Origin: DATDRM01 sp035291705
GTDB lineage: Bacteria > Chloroflexota > Anaerolineae > Anaerolineales > UBA4823
Assembly: GCA_035291705.1 (NCBI GenBank)
Contig: DATDRM010000317.1
Location: 1-8,579 of the forward strand
Reading direction: 5' to 3'
Length of the DNA stretch: 8,579 bases
Of the stretch, positions 1 to 6,415 are shown piece by piece. Below the pieces are notes generated by a model, which made no database searches, had not been told where the DNA came from, and saw nothing but the letters and a program-made list of their open reading frames with translations. Position 1 is the stretch's first letter; the number at the start of each line of letters is the position of its first letter. Made by a program: the position numbers and the translations under genes.

Positions 1-566
1 TTTTCCCCTGCGAACGCCCTGCGGTTGAAGAGCAGCACCTGCGCCAGGATGATGTACCCCATACCGCCGATCAGGCTGGTGGGTTGCGGGCCGAGCAGCG
101 GGATGGCTGGGCCTTTCAGCAGAAGCCCCGCCAGACTGGAGGTAGCGCTGATCGTGCCATGCCCGACCGCCGCAGGCCACACGCTGCCGCTGCGCAGGGT
201 GCCCCAGGACAGCAGGACGCTCAGTGCACAGGTGATCACGAGGTATGCCAACGGGAAGAGGAAGGGCATCCCGGGATCCAACCTCGCTGACATAAAGAAC
301 AACGGCCAGTGCCACACGCCCCAGATCACGCTAATCAGCAGGGAAGCCTTGCGAGCCCCGGAGGGGTTAAGGCTGCCGGTATGTGCAGGATCTTCCGCGG
401 AAGCACTCGCGCGCTCAACGCCAGAGAAGCGCTCCATCAGCATGGGCAGCAGGCAGGCCCGCCAGCCGAACTACTCACCGATCGAGAGCAAGGTGTTGAT
501 TGGCACCGCGACGAGCATAACCTGCAGCGTGATGAACAGCATGACCGTCCAGGGGTTGGCCGCCGC
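1..566 (-). pseudogene. Decayed CPBP-family intramembrane metalloprotease (partial)
   Basis: Translating the minus strand in the frame that runs off the left edge gives a hydrophobic protein with the CPBP (Abi/CAAX prenyl protease 2-like) motifs in order. Motif 1 reads GE-stop-FGWR instead of GEEFGWR: the second catalytic Glu is a TAG codon at 471-473. Motif 2 is WGVWHW, with its His codon at 309-311. Motif 3 is HGTIS at 147-161, where the family usually has HGTIN. About 156 codons after the TAG are free of stops and keep one frame. Upstream, an in-frame TGA at 567-569 precedes the last helix before motif 1, and the N-terminal helices expected in a protein of about 250-300 residues are missing. 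Family members are multi-pass membrane proteases that bind zinc through these Glu and His residues. The missing 5' half, the nonsense codon on a catalytic residue and the altered motif 3 together indicate a pseudogene. The C-terminus lies outside the window. Confidence 0.8.
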
Positions 567-594
567 TCACAAACCCAGAACCGATCAAATAAAA

Positions 595-625
595 GGCCGA
601 AGACAACCATCTATCTGTCTTCGGC
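595..625 (-). terminator. Intrinsic terminator of the exported hydrolase gene
   Basis: A perfect 10-bp inverted repeat (GCCGAAGACA at 596-605 with TGTCTTCGGC at 616-625) closes a 10-nt loop. On the minus strand it is followed by CTTTTATTT. It begins 35 nt after the stop codon of the hydrolase gene, so it fits a Rho-independent terminator for that transcript. It also separates the hydrolase from the CPBP remnant. The loop contains TAGATGG, which also occurs in the loop of the response-regulator terminator. Confidence 0.8.
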
Positions 626-660
626 AGTTCTTAAGCTGGCTTTCGTGCCATCACAGTCAT

Positions 661-2013
661 TCACTTTATCCCTAACGGATACGGATCTTTCAATGCTTTG
701 GCCTGCAAGGTTCCAGGCTGGTGCATAAAGTAACTGAAATAAGCATCCTCGTCGCGTGGGTTGGGACTGCCCTTCTCAGTCTCGAAGAACTCAATGAAAG
801 GCTCATTCGCCAGCGCGTAGCCCGGCGTGAGCATTTCTTTATAAGCGGTATCTCCAACCAGTACGGTCTTGAGGAAAGCGACCATATACCGGGTGGTCAG
901 GTTTCCAATTTCATCTGGCGGCACTGGCTCTTTCGGGCAATACAGCTTTAACACGGCGTCGGTTGTCTCATCACCATTGAGCTCACGGAGGACATTCATA
1001 CTCGAGCAAGCACTCGTGAACGACATGTGTTGGTAATTAGCGATATCCACCCGGTAGTTGGGATGGCCCTGGATGGCGGAATGCGGCCTGGCCAGTAGAG
1101 ATTCCTCATTGAGATGTCCAGATTCCAGGGTATTCCATTCCCTTCCAATGATCATGCTAGGGATCTTGATCCTGGCCATTTCAGCATAGTGGGGGATGAA
1201 TAAACTGGTCGGATCGAGTGGAACGATCGCCTTAATGCGTGGATCGGGCAGGATGGGGACACAGATTTCGGGCGGGATGAGGTTTGGATCCAGACCAGGG
1301 ACATCACAAGCCTGGTCGTCTCCACTTGCCAGCGCCAGGGCGGCCAGCCCGCCCCAGGATTGCCCTGAGACGGCAATCTGATCCGCCCGGACGGTGCCGG
1401 ATAGCAGGTTGCCGGATTGGTTCGAGTCTGCAACCAGCTGGGTCATCAGGTACTGGATGTCCCTGGTCCGGTCGACGTAGGTCCCGATCATATATGCGGG
1501 GCTATTAAGCTCCCACGTTGGCTCTCCCAGAACTCCATCGCCGTAATTGTACGGGACAGCGACCACGAAGCCGTGGCTGGCCAGACGCGCCCCAATGTGA
1601 ACAAAGAAGAGCGGAGGTGCAGGCAGGCCAGGGGACAAAACGACCAGCGGGAAGGGACCATCCTCCGAAGCAGCCGCTTCCTGGTACGCCGGGTCAACGC
1701 CATACGCCTCAAAATCAGTCGAAGAGAAAGGCGGCACGCCATTTAATCCTAATTCATAGACAGCGGGCGACATCGGATTTCCGTTGTTATCGGGTGCGGC
1801 CGGGTACCAGATATAGGTCATAATGGGTCTCGCCCCCTCGACGTTGTCGCTCCGGGTGCTGTCATAGTAAGTATTCGTCACAAACCCGACCTTGTACGGG
1901 CCGGTCTGATCCGCCGGTGCGCTGGCGTCCGCCTGGACATTCAGGCTGATACTGATCGCGGCGGTGACAAGTGCAACGATGCACAGTGTGATGATGATCC
2001 ATTTCGTGTTCAT
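661..2013 (-). CDS. Exported alpha/beta hydrolase (PAF-acetylhydrolase/dienelactone hydrolase-like)
   Basis: A 450-residue protein with an N-terminal hydrophobic segment at about residues 5-27 (signal peptide or membrane anchor), so it probably acts outside the cytoplasm. The core shows an alpha/beta hydrolase fold. PLVVLSPG (122-129) is a strand and oxyanion-hole region. GQSWG (217-221) is the nucleophile elbow, with Ser219 as the likely catalytic serine. His329 in YQHMSF is a candidate catalytic His, reminiscent of the His-containing motif of the PAF-acetylhydrolase-like group. The acidic residue is uncertain; Asp267 in PLDP is one possibility. The natural substrate, an ester or lipid, cannot be told from sequence. 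The ATG start is supported by TAAGGAGG at 2020-2027, six bases upstream. It is a single-gene unit with its own terminator downstream. The insertion sequence lies only 50 bases upstream of the start, so present expression may differ from the ancestral state. Confidence 0.8.
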   Translation of the reverse strand: MNTKWIIITLCIVALVTAAISISLNVQADASAPADQTGPYKVGFVTNTYYDSTRSDNVEGARPIMTYIWYPAAPDNNGNPMSPAVYELGLNGVPPFSSTDFEAYGVDPAYQEAAASEDGPFPLVVLSPGLPAPPLFFVHIGARLASHGFVVAVPYNYGDGVLGEPTWELNSPAYMIGTYVDRTRDIQYLMTQLVADSNQSGNLLSGTVRADQIAVSGQSWGGLAALALASGDDQACDVPGLDPNLIPPEICVPILPDPRIKAIVPLDPTSLFIPHYAEMARIKIPSMIIGREWNTLESGHLNEESLLARPHSAIQGHPNYRVDIANYQHMSFTSACSSMNVLRELNGDETTDAVLKLYCPKEPVPPDEIGNLTTRYMVAFLKTVLVGDTAYKEMLTPGYALANEPFIEFFETEKGSPNPRDEDAYFSYFMHQPGTLQAKALKDPYPLGIK

Positions 2014-2019
2014 TTTGAG

Positions 2020-2027
2020 CCTCCTTA
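2020..2027 (-). promoter_or_regulatory. Shine-Dalgarno of the hydrolase
   Basis: The minus strand reads TAAGGAGG six bases before the ATG at 2011-2013, a near-perfect match to the anti-SD sequence. It fixes the hydrolase start and survived the upstream IS insertion. Confidence 0.85.
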
Positions 2028-2057
2028 CGGTTCATTGGAAAAATCAAGAACTTTGTT

Positions 2058-2063
2058 TCTACT
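2058..2063. repeat. Target-site duplication, left copy
   Basis: TCTACT directly abuts the left terminal inverted repeat of the IS and is repeated at 3283-3288 directly beyond the right one. Removing the IS and one copy joins the hydrolase leader to the AT-rich tail of the response-regulator terminator. Confidence 0.75.
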
Positions 2064-2080
2064 GAAAGCGTTCGGAAACT
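2064..2080 (+). repeat. Left terminal inverted repeat of the IS
   Basis: GAAAGCGTTCGGAAACT matches the reverse complement of 3266-3282 at 16 of 17 positions, the mismatch being the third base. The transposase stop codon lies eight bases inside this end. Confidence 0.85.
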
Positions 2081-2088
2081 TGACGTTG

Positions 2089-3171
2089 TCACACTTGAGC
2101 TAGAACCATAGATCGGCGACGGACCAGCTCCGGGCGTTGATAACGCTGGGCTGCCAGAGCCACCGCTAAAGCAGCGATATAAGTCAGTAGGACAAATTGC
2201 GTAACTCGCATCCAGGTGTAGCATTGAAAGTATTTCAAACCGAAGTAACGTTTCATCCAGGCAAAGTGGCGCTCGATATCCGAGCGAGGCCAGATCACCA
2301 ACCGCTTCCACTGCCGCAGGAAGAACAGGGTTGCCAGTTTACGCTTGCCAGCCCGTCGCAGGTTGTAGTCCACTGCGGCATGGGCCCCCAAGAAGTTGAA
2401 GACCACCCAGAAAAAACGGCGCTCAAAGTAAGCGGCATCGGCATACACGACCAGCACCCGAAAGCCATACAGGAGGGCAGCGAGCAACAAGATGAACCAT
2501 CCGACCCGGGAGTCGTGCACGTTGGCTGGAGTTACCAGGACAAACACAGGCAAGTTGGCTTGTCGGCATAGTACCGTATGCACCTTGTAGCCGAACACAT
2601 GTGCTTTCCCAGCGTATTGCTGCCAGGCTGCGCCGGGATCGGCCTTGCACCAGGCTTCCAGCAGGGTCGAATCCACGATCAATTCCTTGCCAGTGATGGC
2701 TCCCAGGCGGATCAGTTGGGCCACCAGCGCCAGAAAGAAGAACAGAAAGGGCAGGATGCCCAGGGCTTGCCGCCTTTCCCAGTACTGGCCTTTCGAAATC
2801 GTGCGCAACTTTCCCTCTGGAGTGCGCTCCCTAAAGCCCAGGGCGAGCGCCAAACCTTCATTCGTGGCGATCCAATCCACGATCTGCTCATAGGATTTGC
2901 GCCAGGTGGTTTGCACCACCGCCATCAACAAGATACCGCTGTCCTGGTAAACTGGCGGTCTCCCGCCCGGACCCCGAGGCAACCGCGGCTTTCCGACCAG
3001 CCGGGTCATCCTCAGTGCCCACCCGGCAAGGACAGGAGCGTGAATGACCGCAAGAAGTTGCTCCGGGCTGAGCCGCAGTTTGCCACGCAGTTTGGCAGGC
3101 AGCGGCGACAAATCCAAGACGGGAACAGGTTTCAGGATTGCCGATTGGCCCCTTGGAATGGTAGACTTCAT
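2089..3171 (-). CDS. DDE transposase (Transposase_11-like, IS4/IS5 superfamily)
   Basis: A 360-residue transposase that would cut and rejoin the ends of the IS. The N-terminal part has a charged segment with GRPPVY (residues 70-75) followed by a helical region, as in IS5-type proteins. The catalytic triad is visible: Asp167 in IVDST, Asp245 in YADAAYF, and Glu300 in RSDIERHFAWMK. The last stretch fits the R-(3)-E-(6)-K part of the IS4-type signature (Arg296, Glu300, Lys307). The length is normal for the family and no frameshift is seen. I chose the ATG at 3169-3171 because AGAAGGAG lies eight bases upstream, and because the best promoter would start transcription close to 3209, which makes the in-frame ATG at 3211-3213 (14 residues longer) unlikely. 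The stop lies just inside the left terminal repeat. No terminator is seen between it and the hydrolase, which is read in the same direction. Confidence 0.92.
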   Translation of the reverse strand: MKSTIPRGQSAILKPVPVLDLSPLPAKLRGKLRLSPEQLLAVIHAPVLAGWALRMTRLVGKPRLPRGPGGRPPVYQDSGILLMAVVQTTWRKSYEQIVDWIATNEGLALALGFRERTPEGKLRTISKGQYWERRQALGILPFLFFFLALVAQLIRLGAITGKELIVDSTLLEAWCKADPGAAWQQYAGKAHVFGYKVHTVLCRQANLPVFVLVTPANVHDSRVGWFILLLAALLYGFRVLVVYADAAYFERRFFWVVFNFLGAHAAVDYNLRRAGKRKLATLFFLRQWKRLVIWPRSDIERHFAWMKRYFGLKYFQCYTWMRVTQFVLLTYIAALAVALAAQRYQRPELVRRRSMVLAQV

Positions 3172-3179
3172 TCTGACTA

Positions 3180-3187
3180 CTCCTTCT
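3180..3187 (-). promoter_or_regulatory. Shine-Dalgarno deciding the transposase start
   Basis: AGAAGGAG on the minus strand lies eight bases before the ATG at 3169-3171. No comparable site precedes the upstream in-frame ATG at 3211-3213, so the shorter 360-residue form is preferred. Confidence 0.75.
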
Positions 3188-3215
3188 GTGTTGGAAAGGT
3201 GGTGTTGGCGCATTC

Positions 3216-3243
3216 ATCTTATCCAACCTTCTGGAGTAGTCAA
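3216..3243 (-). promoter_or_regulatory. Probable promoter of the transposase
   Basis: On the minus strand, TTGACT (3238-3243, 5 of 6 to the -35 consensus) is separated by 16 bases from TAAGAT (3216-3221, 4 of 6 to the -10 consensus). It sits inside the right end of the IS and points into the transposase. Transcription would begin near 3209, leaving a leader of about 38 bases. Confidence 0.5.
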
Positions 3244-3265
3244 TCTTTTTAAAGTTCAGTTAGAG

Positions 3266-3282
3266 AGTTTCCGAACGCTCTC
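3266..3282 (-). repeat. Right terminal inverted repeat of the IS
   Basis: Read on the minus strand this is GAGAGCGTTCGGAAACT, matching the left end at 16 of 17 positions. TCTACT follows directly on the plus strand, repeating the left flank. Confidence 0.85.
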
Positions 3283-3288
3283 TCTACT
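3283..3288. repeat. Target-site duplication, right copy
   Basis: TCTACT adjoins the right terminal repeat and equals the left flank at 2058-2063. It lies 10 bases beyond the stem of the response-regulator terminator. Confidence 0.75.
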
Positions 3289-3331
3289 ATATAAGAAAAA
3301 CTCCTCGGGCGCATCCATCTACCGAGGAGTT
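3289..3331 (-). terminator. Intrinsic terminator of the two-component operon
   Basis: A perfect 10-bp stem (3299-3308 with 3322-3331, AACTCCTCGG and its complement) closes a 13-nt loop and is followed on the minus strand by TTTCTTATATAG. It starts 74 bases after the response-regulator stop. The IS inserted in its downstream tail but left the stem and T-run intact, so termination should still work. Confidence 0.8.
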
Positions 3332-3363
3332 GCAGGGTAGCCTTTGGATTGTATTTTTTCTTA

Positions 3364-3394
3364 TACCAAAGGTATTGTTGTTTATACTAAAGTA
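3364..3394. promoter_or_regulatory. Two related short palindromes, possible operator
   Basis: TACCAAAGGTA (3364-3374) and TACTAAAGTA (3385-3394) are each perfect inverted repeats with 4-base arms, and both are preceded by TA. Their centres are about 20.5 bp apart, close to two helical turns. They lie between the response-regulator stop and its terminator. No gene starts nearby, so an operator role is only a guess; they could equally be 3' UTR structure or chance in AT-rich DNA. Confidence 0.25.
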
Positions 3395-3405
3395 GAATAC
3401 TCTGT

Positions 3406-4050
3406 TTACAGAGAAACGATTTTATGCTTGATCGCGTACGCGCTTGCCTCTGTCCGGCTGGAGACCTGCAGCTTGGAGAGAATACTACTGATGTGGGCTT
3501 TCACGGTGGCGACGCTGATCACCAGGGCCTCGGCGATCTGTTGGTTGCTTTGACCCTGCACAACGAGATTCAAAACTTCTTTCTCTCGTTCTGTCAGGTC
3601 AAACAAAGACTGCTTCGTTGGACGAGTTGCTTGAACAAGCACTCTGGCGGCTTCGGGGGAAAGCGTCGATCTGCCCGAGACCGCGTCTCTGATTGCCTTT
3701 GCCAACTCATCGGATGAAACATTCTTGAGCAAATAGCTGATCGCTCCCGCTGCCAGCACGCCATGCACAAGTTCCTCTTCTTCGAAGCTGGTCATGGCGA
3801 TGATTTTAATCTCCGGGTAGTCGGCTAAAATTGCCCGTGTTGCCGCGATGCCATCCATCTCGGGCATCATCAGGTCCATCAAGATCACATCCGGTTTCTT
3901 TCGATGACAAAGATTGAGAGCTTCCAGGCCATTTCTTGCCTCACCCACCAGCTCCAGATCGTCATAGGCTCTCAAAAATGTGGCCAGGCCACTGCGAACC
4001 ACATTATGATCATCAACTAGCATCACCTGGATGGTCTGAAGCGTATTCAT
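3406..4050 (-). CDS. NarL/LuxR-type response regulator (LiaR-like)
   Basis: A 214-residue two-domain transcription regulator. Residues 7-122 form a receiver domain: acidic pocket Asp13-Asp14, phospho-acceptor Asp59 in VILMDLMMPEMDG, Thr87 in AMTSF, and Lys109 in YLLKN. Residues 150-212 form a LuxR-type helix-turn-helix beginning LTEREKEVL, with recognition region SVATVKAHISSILSKL. It is expected to be phosphorylated by the adjacent kinase, dimerise and bind promoter DNA; the targets are unknown. The ATG at 4048-4050 is chosen because a purine-rich GGAAGGAAGGG (4055-4065) precedes it and because it gives the usual family length; a TTG 13 codons upstream is less likely. The start lies inside the 3' end of the kinase gene (38-base overlap), which indicates an operon with translational coupling. 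A terminator follows the gene. Confidence 0.93.
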   Translation of the reverse strand: MNTLQTIQVMLVDDHNVVRSGLATFLRAYDDLELVGEARNGLEALNLCHRKKPDVILMDLMMPEMDGIAATRAILADYPEIKIIAMTSFEEEELVHGVLAAGAISYLLKNVSSDELAKAIRDAVSGRSTLSPEAARVLVQATRPTKQSLFDLTEREKEVLNLVVQGQSNQQIAEALVISVATVKAHISSILSKLQVSSRTEASAYAIKHKIVSL

Positions 4051-6337
4051 AGTTCCCTTCCTTCCGTGCCGGTCCCCAGTCCAGTTCAACCGTTGTGCCC
4101 TGGCCTAGCTGGCTTTCAATCTTTAAACTGGCTCCAATCGAATTGGCCCGCTCACGCATAATCGCAATCCCCATGTGGTCAGGTGGAATGAAGCTGACAT
4201 CAAAACCAAGCCCGTCATCTTTTATGCATAAATTCAAATGACTAGGCTGGCAATCCAGATGGAGCTCAACTTGCCTGGCGCCCGAATGTTTGGCGATGTT
4301 GTTCAGCGCCTCCTGGGCGACCCGGTAAAAGGCGATCTTCACTTCATGGGTCAGTTCGCAATCTCCCTGGATAACCAGGGAAACTGGAACACGGACACGG
4401 CCTATAAATGCATCGGCCAGTTGGGTAAGCAGAGATTTGAGATCCGAACGTTCCAATGATTCAGGCCTCATCTCCAACAGCAAGGTCCTCATCTCTGCCA
4501 GCGCGCCGCGCGTTAGCTGGCGCAGTTCTTCCAAATTCTGCAATCCTTCTTCTGGATTGCGTTTCCAGATCCGGGGTATCACATCGGCGATGAGATTGGC
4601 AGAGAAAAGTGTCTGTGTGACCGCATCATGGAGCTCGCGCGCCAGGCGGCTCCGCTCGGCCGCAATCGCCGTTTGTTCTGCTTGTTCATACAAGTGGGCA
4701 TTTTCAACAGCCACGCCGATCTGCTGCCCAATCGTTTTCAAGAGTGCGATCTGCTCCGGCGGATAGGTCCGGCTCTGATTCGTGCTGAGATTGAGCGATC
4801 CGACCAATCGACCTTTGGCCACCAGCGGAATCGCAATAATCTGCTCAACCCCTAAAGTCGCCAATCTCTCCCTGAAAGCGCTTTCCGTAGGCAACTCCGC
4901 GAGTGTCCAGATCACCGGTTCAGCGCGGCGGCCTGCCACACCGGCGGCACTCCGCCTCAAGGGTAACCTATCGCCAAAATCGGCAAAGGTGGGTGGCAGC
5001 CCGCGAAATGCCATCACGCGGAGATAGGCCTCCTCCGCTTCTGTTCCGGTGTTCACCGCGCCGCCTTCGCCGCCCGCGATTCGATAAGCGATGCCATGCT
5101 CCATCCCGGTCAGTTCCATAATTCGCTCCAGTGCGTCCGCCATAATCTCGTTGAGATCGAGCGAACTGCTCACACGCGCAGCGATGGCGTTGAGTGTGGC
5201 CAATTCATGGGTGCGCTCGGCGACTTTTTTCTCTAACAAAGAATACGAGTCATCCAATTCTGCCGACATCAGGTTGAATTGCTCAGCCAGGGTTTCGATC
5301 TCGTCGCCTGTTTTTACTTCAATTCGGTGCTTGAACTGGCCTGCGGTCACCTGCCCGGCGGCCTGGATCAACTTCTGGATCGGATCCGTGATGTGCCTTA
5401 CCCCATATGCGGTCACCAGCACCGGCACGATCACCCCTAACGCCAACATTACCAGTAGGAGCTGCCTATATGCTAATGTAGGCCGCATGATCTCGGACCA
5501 ACTCTGCTCTTTTAACATGATCCAGCGCACTTGATCCCTGGCCAGAAGAGCTGATCGAACATAGCTTACCACCATATCTATAGATCCGTTTCGGAAACGT
5601 CCGCTCGATATCTGTCCATTAAGTATCTCTTGGATGTAAGCTTCGCCCGATAAGTCTTTGCCTATTTCGGATTGAATAGTAGAAAAGAGGACGCGTTGGT
5701 TCCCGTCAAGAACGAATATGCCTGGACCGAGATTAAGATCATTCAATGTTTTGTAATATGCGTTTTGTATTGCAGGACCGATTGTAAAGCAGTAATAACT
5801 TGCGCCTACGAATTCCCCCTGTAAGCCCGTCATCGCTACCGCTGCACAGATGATTTCATTGCTATTCGATCCCGCATATTGCAGATCGGTGAAAGCGTAT
5901 GTGTTTGTATGATCGGTAATATAACGAAATGTCGGCGTGCTAGACCAATCCGCGCCAAAAAGATCAGATTTTTCAGGCAGGCTAAAGCTCACCTTGCCTT
6001 GAGGATCTAAAATATAAATTCCTCCATCAAACATCTCTAAATCATTCGCACGGTCAAAGATGTTTTGTGCTCGTACCATTAATGGCTCTTTGTTATAGTA
6101 AAGGATGTCCCGGATAACCGGAATCAGGACAGGATCGATCAACCTCCCCAACGCGTCGGTGACCTGCCCAAATTTTGTTCGGACAACATCTGATTCTTGC
6201 TTAATGGCAAGATCTCCGATCACCTTTTGATATGAATAGAAAGTGAACCAAGCCACTGCAGAAAGGATGATCACCGTGGGCACAAAAGACCAGGCGATGA
6301 TTTTGACCTGCAGGCTGCTCCACCAGTTCTTTTTCAT
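4013..6337 (-). CDS. Membrane sensor histidine kinase, Cache-like/HAMP/GAF/HisKA_3 (LiaS/NarX type)
   Basis: A 774-residue kinase. Transmembrane segment 1 is at about residues 12-34 and segment 2 at about 292-313. Between them lies an extracytoplasmic sensor of about 255 residues with GGIYILDPQGKV (105-116) and GIFVLDGNQRVLF (206-218), two strand-turn patterns like those of double-Cache/PAS-like sensors. A HAMP domain (about 313-367) is followed by a short coiled coil and a GAF domain (about 388-552). The HisKA_3 dimerisation domain (about 560-628) carries the phospho-acceptor His570 in ARELHDAVTQTL. The HATPase domain (about 662-755) shows the N-box ALNNIAKHS, DDGLGFD (707-713) and GIAIMRERA. 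This should phosphorylate the overlapping response regulator in response to an unknown external ligand, with the GAF domain as a possible second, cytoplasmic input. The ATG has GGAGG four bases upstream and overlaps the stop of a short leader ORF. No transporter or other obvious target gene is adjacent. Confidence 0.93.
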   Translation of the reverse strand: MKKNWWSSLQVKIIAWSFVPTVIILSAVAWFTFYSYQKVIGDLAIKQESDVVRTKFGQVTDALGRLIDPVLIPVIRDILYYNKEPLMVRAQNIFDRANDLEMFDGGIYILDPQGKVSFSLPEKSDLFGADWSSTPTFRYITDHTNTYAFTDLQYAGSNSNEIICAAVAMTGLQGEFVGASYYCFTIGPAIQNAYYKTLNDLNLGPGIFVLDGNQRVLFSTIQSEIGKDLSGEAYIQEILNGQISSGRFRNGSIDMVVSYVRSALLARDQVRWIMLKEQSWSEIMRPTLAYRQLLLVMLALGVIVPVLVTAYGVRHITDPIQKLIQAAGQVTAGQFKHRIEVKTGDEIETLAEQFNLMSAELDDSYSLLEKKVAERTHELATLNAIAARVSSSLDLNEIMADALERIMELTGMEHGIAYRIAGGEGGAVNTGTEAEEAYLRVMAFRGLPPTFADFGDRLPLRRSAAGVAGRRAEPVIWTLAELPTESAFRERLATLGVEQIIAIPLVAKGRLVGSLNLSTNQSRTYPPEQIALLKTIGQQIGVAVENAHLYEQAEQTAIAAERSRLARELHDAVTQTLFSANLIADVIPRIWKRNPEEGLQNLEELRQLTRGALAEMRTLLLEMRPESLERSDLKSLLTQLADAFIGRVRVPVSLVIQGDCELTHEVKIAFYRVAQEALNNIAKHSGARQVELHLDCQPSHLNLCIKDDGLGFDVSFIPPDHMGIAIMRERANSIGASLKIESQLGQGTTVELDWGPARKEGNYEYASDHPGDAS
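4055..4065 (-). promoter_or_regulatory. Shine-Dalgarno deciding the response-regulator start
   Basis: GGAAGGAAGGG on the minus strand ends four bases before the ATG at 4048-4050 and lies inside the kinase coding sequence. It favours this ATG over the upstream in-frame TTG at 4087-4089. Confidence 0.65.
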
Positions 6338-6384
6338 CCTTCCTCCAAGATCATCGTTTTGTAGGGTGCATAGGAATTATTCAT
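6334..6384 (-). CDS. Possible 16-residue leader peptide coupled to the kinase
   Basis: A short ORF encodes MNNSYAPYKTMILEEG. Its TGA overlaps the kinase start as ATGA, so ribosomes ending here could restart on the kinase. AAAGGGGG lies five bases before its ATG and could serve as Shine-Dalgarno; that sequence forms the 3' arm of a hairpin at 6391-6415. The kinase's own Shine-Dalgarno is formed by the last codons of this ORF. No family is recognisable, and an ORF this short can arise by chance, so expression is unproven. The overlap and the placement of both ribosome sites are seen directly; the coupling role is inferred. Confidence 0.35.
   Translation of the reverse strand: MNNSYAPYKTMILEEG
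6338..6346 (-). promoter_or_regulatory. Shine-Dalgarno of the histidine kinase
   Basis: The minus strand reads GGAGGAAGG directly before the kinase ATG, with GGAGG at a spacing of four bases. The spacing is short but the match is strong, and it supports the ATG at 6335-6337. Confidence 0.7.
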
Positions 6385-6390
6385 TTCGGC

Positions 6391-6415
6391 CCCCTTTCCA
6401 TTGTTCTAAAAGGGG
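6391..6415 (-). promoter_or_regulatory. Leader hairpin upstream of the kinase
   Basis: A 7-bp perfect inverted repeat (CCCCTTT at 6391-6397 on the plus strand, AAAGGGG at 6409-6415) with an 11-nt loop. In the minus-strand transcript its 3' arm is AAAGGGG, which overlaps the candidate ribosome site of the small leader ORF. It could therefore limit translation when folded. It lacks a following T-run on the minus strand, so it does not look like a terminator in that direction. Confidence 0.4.

Larger units (their letters stand above)
2064..3282 (-). mobile_element. Complete insertion sequence, IS4/IS5 superfamily, 1219 bp
   Basis: The element is bounded by imperfect 17-bp terminal inverted repeats: GAAAGCGTTCGGAAACT at 2064-2080, and the complement of GAGAGCGTTCGGAAACT at 3266-3282 (16 of 17 identical). 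It is flanked by the 6-bp direct repeat TCTACT at 2058-2063 and 3283-3288, which fits a target-site duplication. Inside is one intact DDE transposase gene with its own promoter and Shine-Dalgarno. Intact ends, target duplication and reading frame suggest a recent and possibly still active insertion. The exact boundaries depend on the chosen TIR end; the perfectly shared core is 14 bp (2067-2080 and 3266-3279). The family subgroup cannot be fixed by eye. Confidence 0.88.

Noticed and set aside
471..473. Recoding of the in-frame TAG as an amino acid
   Set aside because: There is no sign of pyrrolysine genes or a recoding element, and the gene also lacks its N-terminal half; simple decay explains it better.
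25..675. A 216-codon plus-strand open frame at the left edge
   Set aside because: It is antisense to the CPBP remnant, has no recognisable domain and a composition typical of a shadow frame; the minus-strand translation shows clear protease motifs.
2578..3252. A 224-codon plus-strand open frame opposite the transposase
   Set aside because: The transposase on the minus strand has the full DDE signature; this frame runs through it and into the IS end, and has no motif or ribosome site.
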